From: Leadbettera azotonutricia ZAS-9
GTDB taxonomy: Bacteria; Spirochaetota; Spirochaetia; Treponematales; Breznakiellaceae
Direction of reading: 5' to 3'
DNA: 64,000 nt
NCBI RefSeq assembly: GCF_000214355.1
Contig: NC_015577.1
Location: 1,349,121-1,413,120 of the forward strand
Position numbers and translations under genes: made by a program. Under the pieces are notes generated by a model, which was not told where the DNA came from, ran no database searches, and worked only from the letters and a program-made list of their open reading frames with translations. Shown piece after piece: positions 24,780-34,474 of the stretch. Position 1 is the stretch's first letter; every line of letters begins with the position of its first letter.

Positions 24780-25961
24780 ATGCAATACCGGAATTATGGG
24801 AAATTGGGCTATCAGGTTTCTGCTTTTGGCATGGGGTGCATGAGGCTTCCCAGGCTCATCAATGCCAAAAGCGAGGCAGAGGTAGATAAGGAAAAAGCTT
24901 TTGAGATGATACGCTATGCGGCGGATCACGGGGTTAATTATTTTGATACAGCTTACGGCTACCACAATAAAACATCCGAAGAGGTTCTTGGCGAAGCCCT
25001 TGAAGGGGGACGCCGCGAAAAGGTCAAGATTGCCACCAAGCAGCCCTTTGGGGTAATGGCGGATCTTAAGTCCGGGGGCGGGAAAAGCATACTCGAGAAT
25101 GCCCGGCGCAATCTGGAAAACACCCTCAAGAAACTCAGGACCAGCTACCTTGATGTGTACCTCATCCACAACATCGGGAAGTCCACCTGGGAAGATATCA
25201 AAAAAGAAAAGGTCATCGAAGAATATGAAAAGTTCCGTTCCGAGGGGCTTATCAAGGCAATAGGTTTTTCCTACCATGGTCAATTCCCCTGCTTTAAGGA
25301 AGTGCTGGAGTTTTACGACTGGGGAATGTGCCAGATCCAGCAGAATTTCATCGACATAAAGAACGAGGCAACCGAGGAAGGCATACGCATAGCAGGCAAA
25401 AAAGGCTGCGCCCTGGTGATCATGGAACCCTTGAGGGGAGGCCTCCTTGCTACCCCCCCTGATTCGGTAAAGGCCATTTACAATGAATACCCTGTTAAGC
25501 GTAACCCTGTGGAATGGGCGTTCCGCCATGTGTTGAATTACCCCGAGGTAAGCACGATTTTGAGCGGTGTTACAACCATGGAACAGCTCAAGGACAATAT
25601 CGAAATATTCGCCAAACCTGACGTGGTCCCCGGCTGCCTCACGAATGAAGAAAAAGAAATTCTCTCCAGGGTAAAATCAAAGTACGAATCCCTTACGGCT
25701 ATACCCTGCACTGGCTGCGAATACTGCCTTCCCTGCCCCCAGGGCGTGCAAATCCCGCAGGTCTTTGCCCGTTACAACGACGGCAAAATGTTCGGCAGCT
25801 TTGATCCGCCCAGGCGGAGCTATATGTTTCTGACCAAGGGGAATGGCGATGCTTCCCATTGTGTTGCCTGCGGTGCTTGCGAAAAGAAATGCCCTCAGCA
25901 TATCGCTATAATCGACGAGCTTAAAAAAGCCCATGAAGCTCTCAAGGGCTGGATTGAGTAA
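24780..25961 (+). CDS. Aldo/keto reductase with C-terminal [4Fe-4S] domain
   Basis: The 393-aa protein has an NADPH-dependent aldo/keto reductase barrel (about residues 1-290). YFDTAYGYHNKTSEEVLGEAL gives the catalytic Asp and Tyr; the Lys and His lie in KIATKQP and DVYLIHNIG. It also has a C-terminal ferredoxin-like part: CTGCEYCLPCPQGVQIP and CVACGACEKKCPQHI. This fused type is common in anaerobes and clostridia; the physiological substrate is usually unknown. Ribosome sites GGAGAGG and AAGGA precede the ATG. It is first in a three-gene unit under a MerR-type promoter, which fits a response to reactive aldehydes or similar electrophiles (inference). Confidence 0.92.
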   Translation: MQYRNYGKLGYQVSAFGMGCMRLPRLINAKSEAEVDKEKAFEMIRYAADHGVNYFDTAYGYHNKTSEEVLGEALEGGRREKVKIATKQPFGVMADLKSGGGKSILENARRNLENTLKKLRTSYLDVYLIHNIGKSTWEDIKKEKVIEEYEKFRSEGLIKAIGFSYHGQFPCFKEVLEFYDWGMCQIQQNFIDIKNEATEEGIRIAGKKGCALVIMEPLRGGLLATPPDSVKAIYNEYPVKRNPVEWAFRHVLNYPEVSTILSGVTTMEQLKDNIEIFAKPDVVPGCLTNEEKEILSRVKSKYESLTAIPCTGCEYCLPCPQGVQIPQVFARYNDGKMFGSFDPPRRSYMFLTKGNGDASHCVACGACEKKCPQHIAIIDELKKAHEALKGWIE

Positions 25962-26030
25962 GGGGCAGGCCATGGATTTAATTGACCAATACAGGCATAT
26001 TCATTAAACTTTACAACGAATGGAGGTTGT

Positions 26031-26894
26031 ATGGAAAAGCGAATTTTAGGTAAAACAGGGCTGGAAATCAGCGCTTTTGCGTTCGGCGGCATTGTGGTGA
26101 GGGACACCCCCCAGGCTGAAGCGGATCGCATAGTTATCGAAGCTATCGAACACGGGATTAATTATTTTGACGTTGCGCCCTCATACGGCAATGCCCAGAA
26201 CATTCTTGGGCCTGCCATTGCCCCCCACCGTTCCAGGATCTATCTGGCATGCAAAACCGAAAAGCGAACCAGGGACGAGGCCCAGGCTGCGCTGGAAGAA
26301 TCCTTCAAGCTTCTCCATACGGATTATTTTGATGTATACCAGCTTCACGGTGTTGAGCCAAATGATGTGGATACAATATTGGGGAAAAACGGCGCTCTTG
26401 AAGTGCTAGTGGATGCCAAGAAAAAAGGCCTCGTGAGGAACATAGGGCTTACCACCCATCACGATTCAGTGGCCCTTAAGCTGATGGCTACCGGCGTTTT
26501 CGATACCCTCCTTTTCCCCATCAATTGGGCCTGCTGGATAAAGAACGGCCTGGGCCAGGAAGCCCTTAAAGAAGCAGCCAGGCAGAACATGGGCAGGGTT
26601 GCCATCAAGGGCCTTGCAAAATGGGCCAAGGAGCCTAAAGAAGACGGCTTCCCCAAATGCTGGTACCGCCCCATCTTTGATGATCCCGAACTTGCGGAGC
26701 TTGCATTGCGCTTTACCATGACCCAAAATGTGCATACAGCAGTAAGCCCCGGGGATGTTCGCATGCTGAGGCTTGGCATCTCCATAGTGGAGAAATACAA
26801 CGGGACAGTCCCTGCCTTGAGCAAGGCGGAACTTGATGAACTTACCCGCCGGGCTCGCCTGGTGGAGCATACCGTCTTTGCTCCAGCCGCTTAG
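26031..26894 (+). CDS. Aldo/keto reductase
   Basis: The 287-aa protein is a single-domain aldo/keto reductase. The catalytic tetrad region is seen in NYFDVAPSYGNAQNI (Asp, Tyr), CKTEKRT (Lys) and DVYQLHGVE (His). NADPH-binding loops come near the C-terminus (FTMTQNVHTAVSPGDVRML). It lacks the Fe-S extension of its upstream neighbour and is clearly divergent from it. GGAGG lies 5 nt before the ATG. It lies 69 nt after the first reductase and should be co-transcribed with it. Confidence 0.9.
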   Translation: MEKRILGKTGLEISAFAFGGIVVRDTPQAEADRIVIEAIEHGINYFDVAPSYGNAQNILGPAIAPHRSRIYLACKTEKRTRDEAQAALEESFKLLHTDYFDVYQLHGVEPNDVDTILGKNGALEVLVDAKKKGLVRNIGLTTHHDSVALKLMATGVFDTLLFPINWACWIKNGLGQEALKEAARQNMGRVAIKGLAKWAKEPKEDGFPKCWYRPIFDDPELAELALRFTMTQNVHTAVSPGDVRMLRLGISIVEKYNGTVPALSKAELDELTRRARLVEHTVFAPAA

Positions 26895-26900
26895 GAAGCA

Positions 26901-27599
26901 ATGGACAATTCAGACAGGTTCCTTAAGGAGCTTGGGGAGTATCGCCTTCTCTGGGCGGGCTTCAAGGAACTCCACGCGAAATACGAAGAACGCAAAACCC
27001 GTCTGTGCCTCCTCCTCGAAGAGCTTGAAGGCTTAAGGCGCAGGACCCTTCGGGAACTTGGAAAGGCAGCCCGCTTCACCAAGCACCTGACCCCCTTTCA
27101 GCGCAATGAGCTTGGCCTATTGCCGGGAAAGGGGAATGTTTGGTTTGTTCCTCAAGGGCAGATGGCTTCTTCCCAAAAAAAGCAAAGAGAACTCCCCAGC
27201 CTCGATCCTGCTTCCCTGCCTGTTCCCAGCGACGCGTATTCAAACCGCAGGGAGCTTAAGGCAGGTACCTTGGGGCTTCTTTCTCAGATTGACGCACTTA
27301 AAAAGAGCCTGCTTCAGCTGAATCTCCTCGAATTGCGGGTGAGAGAGCTCCTCCTTTCGATTAATAAAGCCATGAAGGCCTATGCCCATGAATACCGGGT
27401 TGTTAGGAGGAGAATCTACCCCATATTTGTTTTGAGCGCTCTTGGCAAGTCCTGGAGGCGCCTTAAGGGCATGACTTATTTTACCCCCCGCGATATAATA
27501 GAGCTTACGGTACTGGGAGATATTGCCGTTAATATTGCAGGGATGACTGAATCGCCCGTCCTGTCAATTTCCAAAGATGAAATTCCCCAATTTTTTTAA
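26901..27599 (+). CDS. Hypothetical coiled-coil protein
   Basis: The 232-aa protein starts 6 nt after the preceding stop codon (GGAAGC ribosome site). It is rich in Leu, Arg, Lys and Glu. Helices at about residues 10-62 (LHAKYEERKTRLCLLLEELE) and 120-165 (GLLSQIDALKKSLLQLNLLE) have heptad-like spacing, so a coiled coil is likely. No signal peptide, membrane span or catalytic motif is seen, and I do not recognise the family. Its last 36 bases overlap the 3' end of the convergent GTPase-associated gene. It is probably the third gene of the aldo/keto reductase unit, but its role is unknown. Confidence 0.75.
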   Translation: MDNSDRFLKELGEYRLLWAGFKELHAKYEERKTRLCLLLEELEGLRRRTLRELGKAARFTKHLTPFQRNELGLLPGKGNVWFVPQGQMASSQKKQRELPSLDPASLPVPSDAYSNRRELKAGTLGLLSQIDALKKSLLQLNLLELRVRELLLSINKAMKAYAHEYRVVRRRIYPIFVLSALGKSWRRLKGMTYFTPRDIIELTVLGDIAVNIAGMTESPVLSISKDEIPQFF

Positions 27600-30233
27600 C
27601 AGGGATCCATTATTTTCATATTCTTTCCGAGCAATAACCAGCATATTGGAAAATATTTTTTTTAGACCAGGTTGTTTATCTGTCAGCATTTGTAAATTTT
27701 CGTTTAGTTTATTCGAAAACACTTTGGAATATGATATTGGCAGCTGCGCCCTTATTTTGGTTTGAAGAGATAGAAAATATGTTTCGCCAATAGCTGAACA
27801 AATCTGATTCATTAATTCATCATTATCCAATTGTGGATTATAAGCAAGTAATTGTAGAATGCTTATAAAATTTGCAGGGGATTTAGAAACAATGTCCGTT
27901 ATTTTATCAAGGTATTTTTTTGCATATTCTTCAAAAGCATTTCCGGGGAATTTGAACACTGATAATAACATCGCATGCTGGGCATCAGTTTTTATTGCAG
28001 GGACAATTTTATCAATTAGTGTTTTGCAATAGATAGTTTCTGTAAAATCCAAATCAACGGATATTTTACTCCCCATGTTTTCTTTAAGGATGGCAGTTAA
28101 TTTATCCGGTTGTCCGCTATATTGTTGGAGGTTTGCCAATAATACCCCGCAGGCAGAACGGGAATAGTTTGTTTCCCCGGAGGCCAGGCTCATAAGTTTC
28201 CGCTCAACTGCATCCTCGGGGGATCTTGGCTTGATTATTAATGGAAGTTTTTTGTCAATTAGTTCATAAAGCTCAAGTTTGGCCTTTTCGTTCAGGTTTG
28301 ATGTTTCCAGACGATCAAGTATTGTTGAATAGTGCGAAATATCTGACCTGTTAATATATTCTTTAAAGAATGCCCTTCCATGTGGGTAGGGCAGGGGGTT
28401 TTTGTAAAGAGCATGGAATATTGCATAGAGATCGTCTGTTTTTGTGCCCTGCTGCATTTTTACGATCAGAATATATTCAACCCGCCCGGTAAACCCTTTT
28501 TCAAAAAGACTGTGGCAAAAAACGTCAATATCTTTGATGGAAAATTTGTCTGTATATACATCGGTAACACAACCCCAGAAAAAACTGGATGTATTGGCAT
28601 CAGTGCGGTATTTTTCCCCCAGGGGCAAAATAAGTTTTATTGCCTTTGCAATAGTATCGATATAAGTTTCGATAATATGTTTGGAAATTTTATTATTCTT
28701 TAATTTAATCCCTTGATTCAACGCACTTATAAGAAGCTTATTCCAGTTTTCGTCTCCTGGCTGTTTAAGGGTTTGAAGGCACGAGGAATATATGAATAAT
28801 ATCTGTTCTATGGTGTCTGGATTAGCGGTGTCAAGTATCTTTCCGTATTGCACTGCATATTGTTCGTTAACAAGTTTCTTTATGGCTATAGGCGCAAAGG
28901 GCTGCTTTTTTAAATTTTCAAAGCTTTGCATTAATGACGGGGAGCCTTTGGCCAGTTTGCCTGTAAAAGCATTTAATGCGATACCGCACAATTCCTCTTC
29001 ATTGGCCTCTCCCATTTTATACATGCAATCAATAAGGCGGTATCCACTTGCCTCGTCTCTTTGCATTAAACGCCCTATATTGGAAACAAGCTTTTTGGAT
29101 AGCATGTTATTTGCTGATAAATTGTGGTCTTTTTCCAGCAGCAATTCAAGATATTCAACAAGGTTTTCGCAAACCCATGCACTGTCATCGGTATAAAAGA
29201 TATAATTATAGGCAGAATACAGTTTATATATATCGGGGGATATTCCAATATCACTAATCCCGGATAGAAAACCGCAAAATGATTTATGAACCTGATCAAA
29301 GCGGGTAATGGCGGTATAGTATTCGTTGTCAATGTCGGCATCGGCCTCAAATGAGAAGGTGTTCTGGGTGCCATCAAGCAGGCAATAGGGAGAAGCCGGC
29401 AGGACACGCATGGCATTGGCCGCGCTATCCCGTATATCAATGCCAATGATCATTGCCTTAAGCCGTTTTTGGGAATTTTGTTCTGTAAATGCGCAGGAAA
29501 GACCGTTGTTGCCTATGCTGTACCGGTTCCCTTTGGTGCCGCCTGTTGCGGCTGCATCAGACATCCTTGTAGCAAACGGGATTGTGCAGGCAATTTCAGG
29601 AGAAAAAGCATATTCAATAGCCGCAATCCAGAGTTCTATATTTTTGGTGGTGTCTTTAATTATAAGGTATTTTCTTTCCCCAGGGGGAAGGGCATACTGG
29701 CTGAAAAGAAACCATACGGCGGCTTTTAAAAGTTCAGTGCGTTCCTGGGAAATGAATTTTCCGGTTGTTTCAAAATTTATAGCCCCCGGCTGTAATGGTG
29801 TTTTTCTTTGGGGTAAAAACGGAGGCAGGTTTTCCCTGTATCCGTAATAGTAATCTTCGCTTTTATCCTTGGCATCCCAATCCCTGCTTCCGAAAGCTTC
29901 GCAGGGATAAGCGGCAAGATCCCCGGCGAAAATATGGGAAATGTAGTTACCGGATCTTCCTTTGGAATTGGGGATAGGGTGAAAATTCTGAAACAGGGGC
30001 TTGCCCTTTTCCGGAACAAAGTATAAATAAGCATCGTCAATAAAATCGGGTTCGGAAAATGGATGAGCTATACTGGCTGCATTCTTCAGGAATGGCAAAT
30101 CAGGGATTGATCCGTCATGAAACATTTCTTCGCTGCATGAATGGAATTTATACCCCTCATTGGAAATAGGGCCGCCTTTTTTAAGAATGTCCCTGCCTGT
30201 TCCGCATCTTGTATATATCAATTCATTCAACAT
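27564..30233 (-). CDS. GTPase-associated protein 1-like protein
   Basis: The 889-aa protein opens with ELIYTRCGTGRDILKKGG and SNEGYKFHSCSEE, followed by HPIPNSKGRSGNYISHIF. This resembles the N-terminal domain of the protein family I recall as GTPase-associated protein 1 (GAP1), which is linked to double-GTPase conflict systems in comparative genomics. The middle (about residues 200-420) and the long C-terminal part are helical and have no motif I can name. No signal peptide or membrane span is present. GGGAGG precedes the ATG. It is the last gene of the seven-gene operon, 26 nt after the small GTPase gene. A role as effector or adaptor of the GTPases is inferred from family context and not shown by the sequence. 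Confidence 0.75.
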   Translation of the reverse strand: MLNELIYTRCGTGRDILKKGGPISNEGYKFHSCSEEMFHDGSIPDLPFLKNAASIAHPFSEPDFIDDAYLYFVPEKGKPLFQNFHPIPNSKGRSGNYISHIFAGDLAAYPCEAFGSRDWDAKDKSEDYYYGYRENLPPFLPQRKTPLQPGAINFETTGKFISQERTELLKAAVWFLFSQYALPPGERKYLIIKDTTKNIELWIAAIEYAFSPEIACTIPFATRMSDAAATGGTKGNRYSIGNNGLSCAFTEQNSQKRLKAMIIGIDIRDSAANAMRVLPASPYCLLDGTQNTFSFEADADIDNEYYTAITRFDQVHKSFCGFLSGISDIGISPDIYKLYSAYNYIFYTDDSAWVCENLVEYLELLLEKDHNLSANNMLSKKLVSNIGRLMQRDEASGYRLIDCMYKMGEANEEELCGIALNAFTGKLAKGSPSLMQSFENLKKQPFAPIAIKKLVNEQYAVQYGKILDTANPDTIEQILFIYSSCLQTLKQPGDENWNKLLISALNQGIKLKNNKISKHIIETYIDTIAKAIKLILPLGEKYRTDANTSSFFWGCVTDVYTDKFSIKDIDVFCHSLFEKGFTGRVEYILIVKMQQGTKTDDLYAIFHALYKNPLPYPHGRAFFKEYINRSDISHYSTILDRLETSNLNEKAKLELYELIDKKLPLIIKPRSPEDAVERKLMSLASGETNYSRSACGVLLANLQQYSGQPDKLTAILKENMGSKISVDLDFTETIYCKTLIDKIVPAIKTDAQHAMLLSVFKFPGNAFEEYAKKYLDKITDIVSKSPANFISILQLLAYNPQLDNDELMNQICSAIGETYFLSLQTKIRAQLPISYSKVFSNKLNENLQMLTDKQPGLKKIFSNMLVIARKEYENNGSLLKKLGNFIFGN

Positions 30234-30259
30234 AGCTCGTTCCTCCCGGGATAATATTT

Positions 30260-31339
30260 TTATTTAGAATCTATAAACTTATTTTTGGCAAAAAGCCATA
30301 ATGCAGGATCCAAAACACGGTGTGGATGGATAGGACTTAATTGGTCAATTGAAACGGGGACTGCGCCGAAACTGGACACCCCAAAGAATACAAATTCGTT
30401 GAAATTTGCCTCCAAGCCATTGATAAACGCAGTTTCGCCTTTATCCTGCATCCAGCTTCGTATATCATTGTCTACTGCCCTGGAATCGCTTTCATGAAAA
30501 TAATCGATATGGGGGCTTGGCGAAGATACAGGCCGATTTCTGAATTCATGCATAAGGGCATCCATTTTTGTAAAAACCACCGCTACAGGCACATTTATCT
30601 TCTGATTAAACCTGAGGCCCCGGGAGCTTTTGATATAAGAAGCTATATTATGAACAACATCGCTCGAATCCTTATACATTGAAGCTCCTACTCCGGATAT
30701 GGATTTTTCATATACTTCTTTATCGAGCGAATTTCTTACGCTCTGAAGTATCATAGGATCAATAACAACCATAATGGCCTTTGAAACTGAGATATAACGG
30801 CATTCAGGCGAATTTTCGTCAATATTTTCATGATCCTCGCCGGCTCCGTCAAAAATACTGAAAGTATAGGTCTTAATGGTATTGAACGCCTGGCGGTTAA
30901 GATTTTGGATGCGCCAGATTTGCGGGGTAGGTTGGCCACTTCTGGTTGATCCGGGTTTTTTGTGTTCTTCGTAGATCAACTGCCGATTTGCACTATGGGT
31001 TTCACGGGTGTATTTGTTTTGCGGCGCTATAGATAATTGCAAATTTGCGGTCTTTCGAAGCTCTTCCAGCATTACGGTTATATAATTTGTTTTCCCTGCC
31101 CCTGACACCCCGACTATGCTGAAAAGCAGATTTGGTGTATAAATCATATCGCGCGGTAGTTCGCCTTCGCATTTCGGGCATAAAATTTTGAACGCCAATT
31201 TACCGCATTCTTTGCATGTTACTTTTTTAGTTGCCCTTTCTATAAGAGTTGGTTTTGAATTATGACCGCAAGATCCACATTGGTATAAGAGGTCATCCTT
31301 ATCAATGCTGCCAAAGCAGTAGGGGCAAATTATTTTCAT
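30260..31339 (-). CDS. Zinc-ribbon P-loop GTPase, soluble (double-GTPase type)
   Basis: Two zinc ribbons open the 359-aa protein: Cys5, 8, 21 and 24 (CPYC...CGSC), then CKEC...CPKC. The GTPase core has GVSGAGKT at residues 77-84 (P-loop Lys83), a switch II-like FDGAGED, the base-specificity motif VFTKMDAL (TKxD, a variant of NKxD) and VSSFG as a possible G5. This points to GTP rather than ATP. There is no membrane segment. CAGGAGGAG precedes the start. Its partner is the membrane-bound GTPase at the head of the same operon; the pair fits what I recall as double-GTPase systems. A sensing or switch role in a conflict pathway is inferred. Confidence 0.85.
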   Translation of the reverse strand: MKIICPYCFGSIDKDDLLYQCGSCGHNSKPTLIERATKKVTCKECGKLAFKILCPKCEGELPRDMIYTPNLLFSIVGVSGAGKTNYITVMLEELRKTANLQLSIAPQNKYTRETHSANRQLIYEEHKKPGSTRSGQPTPQIWRIQNLNRQAFNTIKTYTFSIFDGAGEDHENIDENSPECRYISVSKAIMVVIDPMILQSVRNSLDKEVYEKSISGVGASMYKDSSDVVHNIASYIKSSRGLRFNQKINVPVAVVFTKMDALMHEFRNRPVSSPSPHIDYFHESDSRAVDNDIRSWMQDKGETAFINGLEANFNEFVFFGVSSFGAVPVSIDQLSPIHPHRVLDPALWLFAKNKFIDSK

Positions 31340-31377
31340 ATCCAGTCTCCTCCTGTACTATTATAGTTCCGCAGATT

Positions 31378-34300
31378 TTAAATCTGGCCGGTAAACTTTT
31401 CGATAAAGCCTGTGCGGTATTCATCAACTGAATCCTCATTTCTTAAAAAAAGGCTTAAATAGGTTCCCTTTGGGATATTTTTATTCACTATATAATTGAG
31501 GGAAACCTGCTGCATTGGCTTATATTCAAGTTCCCCGGTAGCATATAGCTCAATAGCATGCGAATCCTTTGGCGAATGGAGCATGGAATTATTTGAGCTG
31601 TAGCAAAGGGCCAGCGGGGGCAATGTGGTAATGGAATTAGTTGCCCTGAATTCAATGATGAGTTCAACCTCCTGGGAAAAGAGCTTGCGCTTAACACCCC
31701 AATTGATGGCCGCTGGACGCTTGTTGCTGAAGCGTTTTTTTACCGGTTCCGCATATTGTATTTTATTCCCTGTCTCATATGCGGTGATAAATGTTATATA
31801 ATAATCCATATCTTCGGTAATTCCCGGAACCGCTATCTCGTTTGATTTCATGCAGGCTGCCACAGATATCCTTGTCATTTCGGGGATGTCCTTTATGCTG
31901 CCCCAGGGAACATTATTATCAGTCTTTCTTCTGGCGAAATAATATATGCAGGACATATTATCGGGCAATGGCGTATTAAGGGTAAAATACAGGATTGTAT
32001 TCTCCAAGTGGGGCTTTCCGGCCAATTCACAGGGTTTGCAACTGTTTATGAATACTGTATTGCTGGCAATCCCGCTGCTCCCGAAGGATGAAAAACACAC
32101 GACATTGAAAAAAGTCCCTTCTTTTACCTTAATGCTTGCAGAGCCATTTTCTGCCCGGCCTGTAATAATTACTTTCCCGGCAGAACGGATATCGTTGTCA
32201 CTGTATGTCTGGCCTTCCTGGATAACAGCATTCTCATTTAACATAACAAATCTAAGATCAAATCCCGGTTCTATAGGATCCCATGCCAGGCGGCTGTTTT
32301 CGCCATCTCTTTTAACGGAAAGCCTGATTGGTTTGGGCTTATGCTCGGGAAGGACTGTAAAAGTTAAGCCCGCAGACGGAATTGTTCCCGAATTATCTGA
32401 ATAAAGGGCCTGGAGCCGGTATCCGTAACGCTGTCCGCATATTAAATTTGCATCATTAAAACTGCGCTGGGCATTGTCGGATAATTTTTTAGCATTATCA
32501 TTAAGCGAAGGGACGCTGCCATCTTTCCGGGTAATGCGTACGCCGATGCAATTTTTGGGCAAATCCCAGGTCATGGAACAGGCGCGTTCTCCGGTCTCAA
32601 TTTTTAATGTTGCTATATCAATATCTTTGTATGATGCGGCTGTGGCACCGGTTCCTTTGGAGGTGATATCAAAACGTTTGGCAAATATTGAATAACCGTA
32701 TAAGATTCCAGGCTCAATGTTTTTATCCTGAAAATCCAGGGAAAATTGATCATCTAAAAGGATGGCGCCGTCATGAATATTGGCCGGGATGCCGCCTGTC
32801 TTGCGGACCAAGGAATATTTAACCGCCTCATCCGGGGATGGGGCCCATAAGATGGCGCAATTCCCGGTTGCCGGATCGGGCTTTGCGGTGAGCATAGGAG
32901 GGGGCGCCGGCGGAGTTGCTGCCAAAAATGCCCGGGCAGCTGCATAGTCGGCACAGTCATTTAGGATTTCAATGCAGATTTTGGCTTTTTGAACCGGGGT
33001 CATTGATGCAGTGGATGCAAACAGCTTGTTTGCCTTCTCAATCCGGGTTTTTACAGGCGCCTCAAAGGAAGATATATCCAATTTCGGCTGTTTTATGCGG
33101 AGGTCCGCAATTTTGAAAGCTGCAGCTTGCAGTTTTTTGCTGTCAATTAAGGCGCGAATTTCCTCCAGGGGCTTTTCATATTTTGCCAGGGCCTCTTTCA
33201 GGCTTTTTTCCAGGGAACCCAATCGGGGTTCCCTCGGATTGGCATTCCTGGCCTTTCCAAATTCCTTTTGCGCCTCAACAAGGTCAAAGCGTTCCAGGGC
33301 GTCAATTGCCGCGTCATAATACATCCCAAAGTTTTTGACCCCGGCTATAAAAAAGCTGCAATTTCCCTTTGGGCAATATTCAGTGCGGGTAGGAACAAAT
33401 TCGCCGCATTTGGGGCACGGAATGTAAAGAGCGGCTCCGCATGCGGGGCATTTGGCTTTTTTTGCGGTTTCAAAGCTGGTAAATGTGGAATCCGTGCCGC
33501 AGGTGCATGAAACATTTATTATGATTTGTTCCGGTTCATAGGGGTCTTCCAAAAGAAGGGCTTCTTTATTATAGATTGCAAGAGCCGCATCATAATTGGG
33601 GAAAACCTTTTGGATTTTCTTGATGCAGGATTCGGCGAATTCGGGTAGTCTTCGTGTTGTTTCGATTGTTTTTTTCAGTGTGTTGAACAAGTCCCGCAAA
33701 TTTTCGTAGAGCAGGGAATTCTGATATTTTTTCCGGTTGTCATCGCTGTTAAAGACCTGAGTGATGCCTGTCGAACAGAGGGTTGATAGAACATGGCCGA
33801 TATCATCGCTGCGCCGGGTATATTCCGGCGCCTTTACCTGTAGGGCGCTCTTTATATCTACCGTATTCATGGAAACATAGGATGAGCCTTTTGCTAAATT
33901 ATTTTCTATATAGGCAGTGAACCAAAACAAATCGCGGATTTGCGTTAAATCAGCGCCCTGGGGGTCCTTATGGGATTGCAAGGAAATAATATTCCTGTTT
34001 ATGGTATCCAGTGTAACGGATTCAAGAAGCTGAGGGAGGGTGCCTTTAGTTTCAATAATGGTGAAACCTTCACCCTGAAATATTTCTTCTACCGATTCCT
34101 TGCTCAGGCGATGGGTTTTCCGGTATGAATTAATCTTCCCCTTTGTAACGGTACGATTTCCAGTGCTTGCGGTTATCTCAATTATGCCTTTTAAGGAACT
34201 GACAGCTTTTTCCTTCATTTCTGCCGCTTCAGCCTTGTATTCCTCCGTGGCCGGGTTCATAACCTTGCACAGTGGACCGGGACTTTTCTCGTCCCCTATG

Positions 34301-34473
34301 AGTTTTTTTATTTCGTCAAGCTTTTTTCTTTCATTGGTATCCGTTTCCGCCTGAAGCCGGGCTTCTGTTTCTTTTCTTAAATTATTGATTTCTATTTCTA
34401 TCTTTTTTGCATTTTTTTCGGGAGGATCAAATATTATTCTAGGCAATAATTCAAAAAAGTTTTGCCTGGCCAT
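31378..34473 (-). CDS. Large zinc-ribbon and Fn3-repeat protein
   Basis: The 1031-aa protein has a charged helical N-terminal region (about 1-310; IEIEINNLRKETEARLQAET), a zinc-binding region (about 325-375: SCTCGTD, CPACGAALYIPCPKCGEF, CPKGNC), a helical stretch of TPR-like spacing (about 380-510), and then several Fn3-like beta modules to the C-terminus. These begin near PPPMLTAKPDPATGNCAILW and continue through VRITRKDGSVPSLND and PIRLSVKRDGENSRLAWDP. No enzyme motif is seen. It probably serves as a scaffold or recognition subunit in the chaperone-GTPase complex (inference). Its start codon lies 1 nt after the stop of the HSP70-vWA gene, with GGAGG 12 nt before it. Confidence 0.7.
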   Translation of the reverse strand: MARQNFFELLPRIIFDPPEKNAKKIEIEINNLRKETEARLQAETDTNERKKLDEIKKLIGDEKSPGPLCKVMNPATEEYKAEAAEMKEKAVSSLKGIIEITASTGNRTVTKGKINSYRKTHRLSKESVEEIFQGEGFTIIETKGTLPQLLESVTLDTINRNIISLQSHKDPQGADLTQIRDLFWFTAYIENNLAKGSSYVSMNTVDIKSALQVKAPEYTRRSDDIGHVLSTLCSTGITQVFNSDDNRKKYQNSLLYENLRDLFNTLKKTIETTRRLPEFAESCIKKIQKVFPNYDAALAIYNKEALLLEDPYEPEQIIINVSCTCGTDSTFTSFETAKKAKCPACGAALYIPCPKCGEFVPTRTEYCPKGNCSFFIAGVKNFGMYYDAAIDALERFDLVEAQKEFGKARNANPREPRLGSLEKSLKEALAKYEKPLEEIRALIDSKKLQAAAFKIADLRIKQPKLDISSFEAPVKTRIEKANKLFASTASMTPVQKAKICIEILNDCADYAAARAFLAATPPAPPPMLTAKPDPATGNCAILWAPSPDEAVKYSLVRKTGGIPANIHDGAILLDDQFSLDFQDKNIEPGILYGYSIFAKRFDITSKGTGATAASYKDIDIATLKIETGERACSMTWDLPKNCIGVRITRKDGSVPSLNDNAKKLSDNAQRSFNDANLICGQRYGYRLQALYSDNSGTIPSAGLTFTVLPEHKPKPIRLSVKRDGENSRLAWDPIEPGFDLRFVMLNENAVIQEGQTYSDNDIRSAGKVIITGRAENGSASIKVKEGTFFNVVCFSSFGSSGIASNTVFINSCKPCELAGKPHLENTILYFTLNTPLPDNMSCIYYFARRKTDNNVPWGSIKDIPEMTRISVAACMKSNEIAVPGITEDMDYYITFITAYETGNKIQYAEPVKKRFSNKRPAAINWGVKRKLFSQEVELIIEFRATNSITTLPPLALCYSSNNSMLHSPKDSHAIELYATGELEYKPMQQVSLNYIVNKNIPKGTYLSLFLRNEDSVDEYRTGFIEKFTGQI

Positions 34474-34474
34474 T

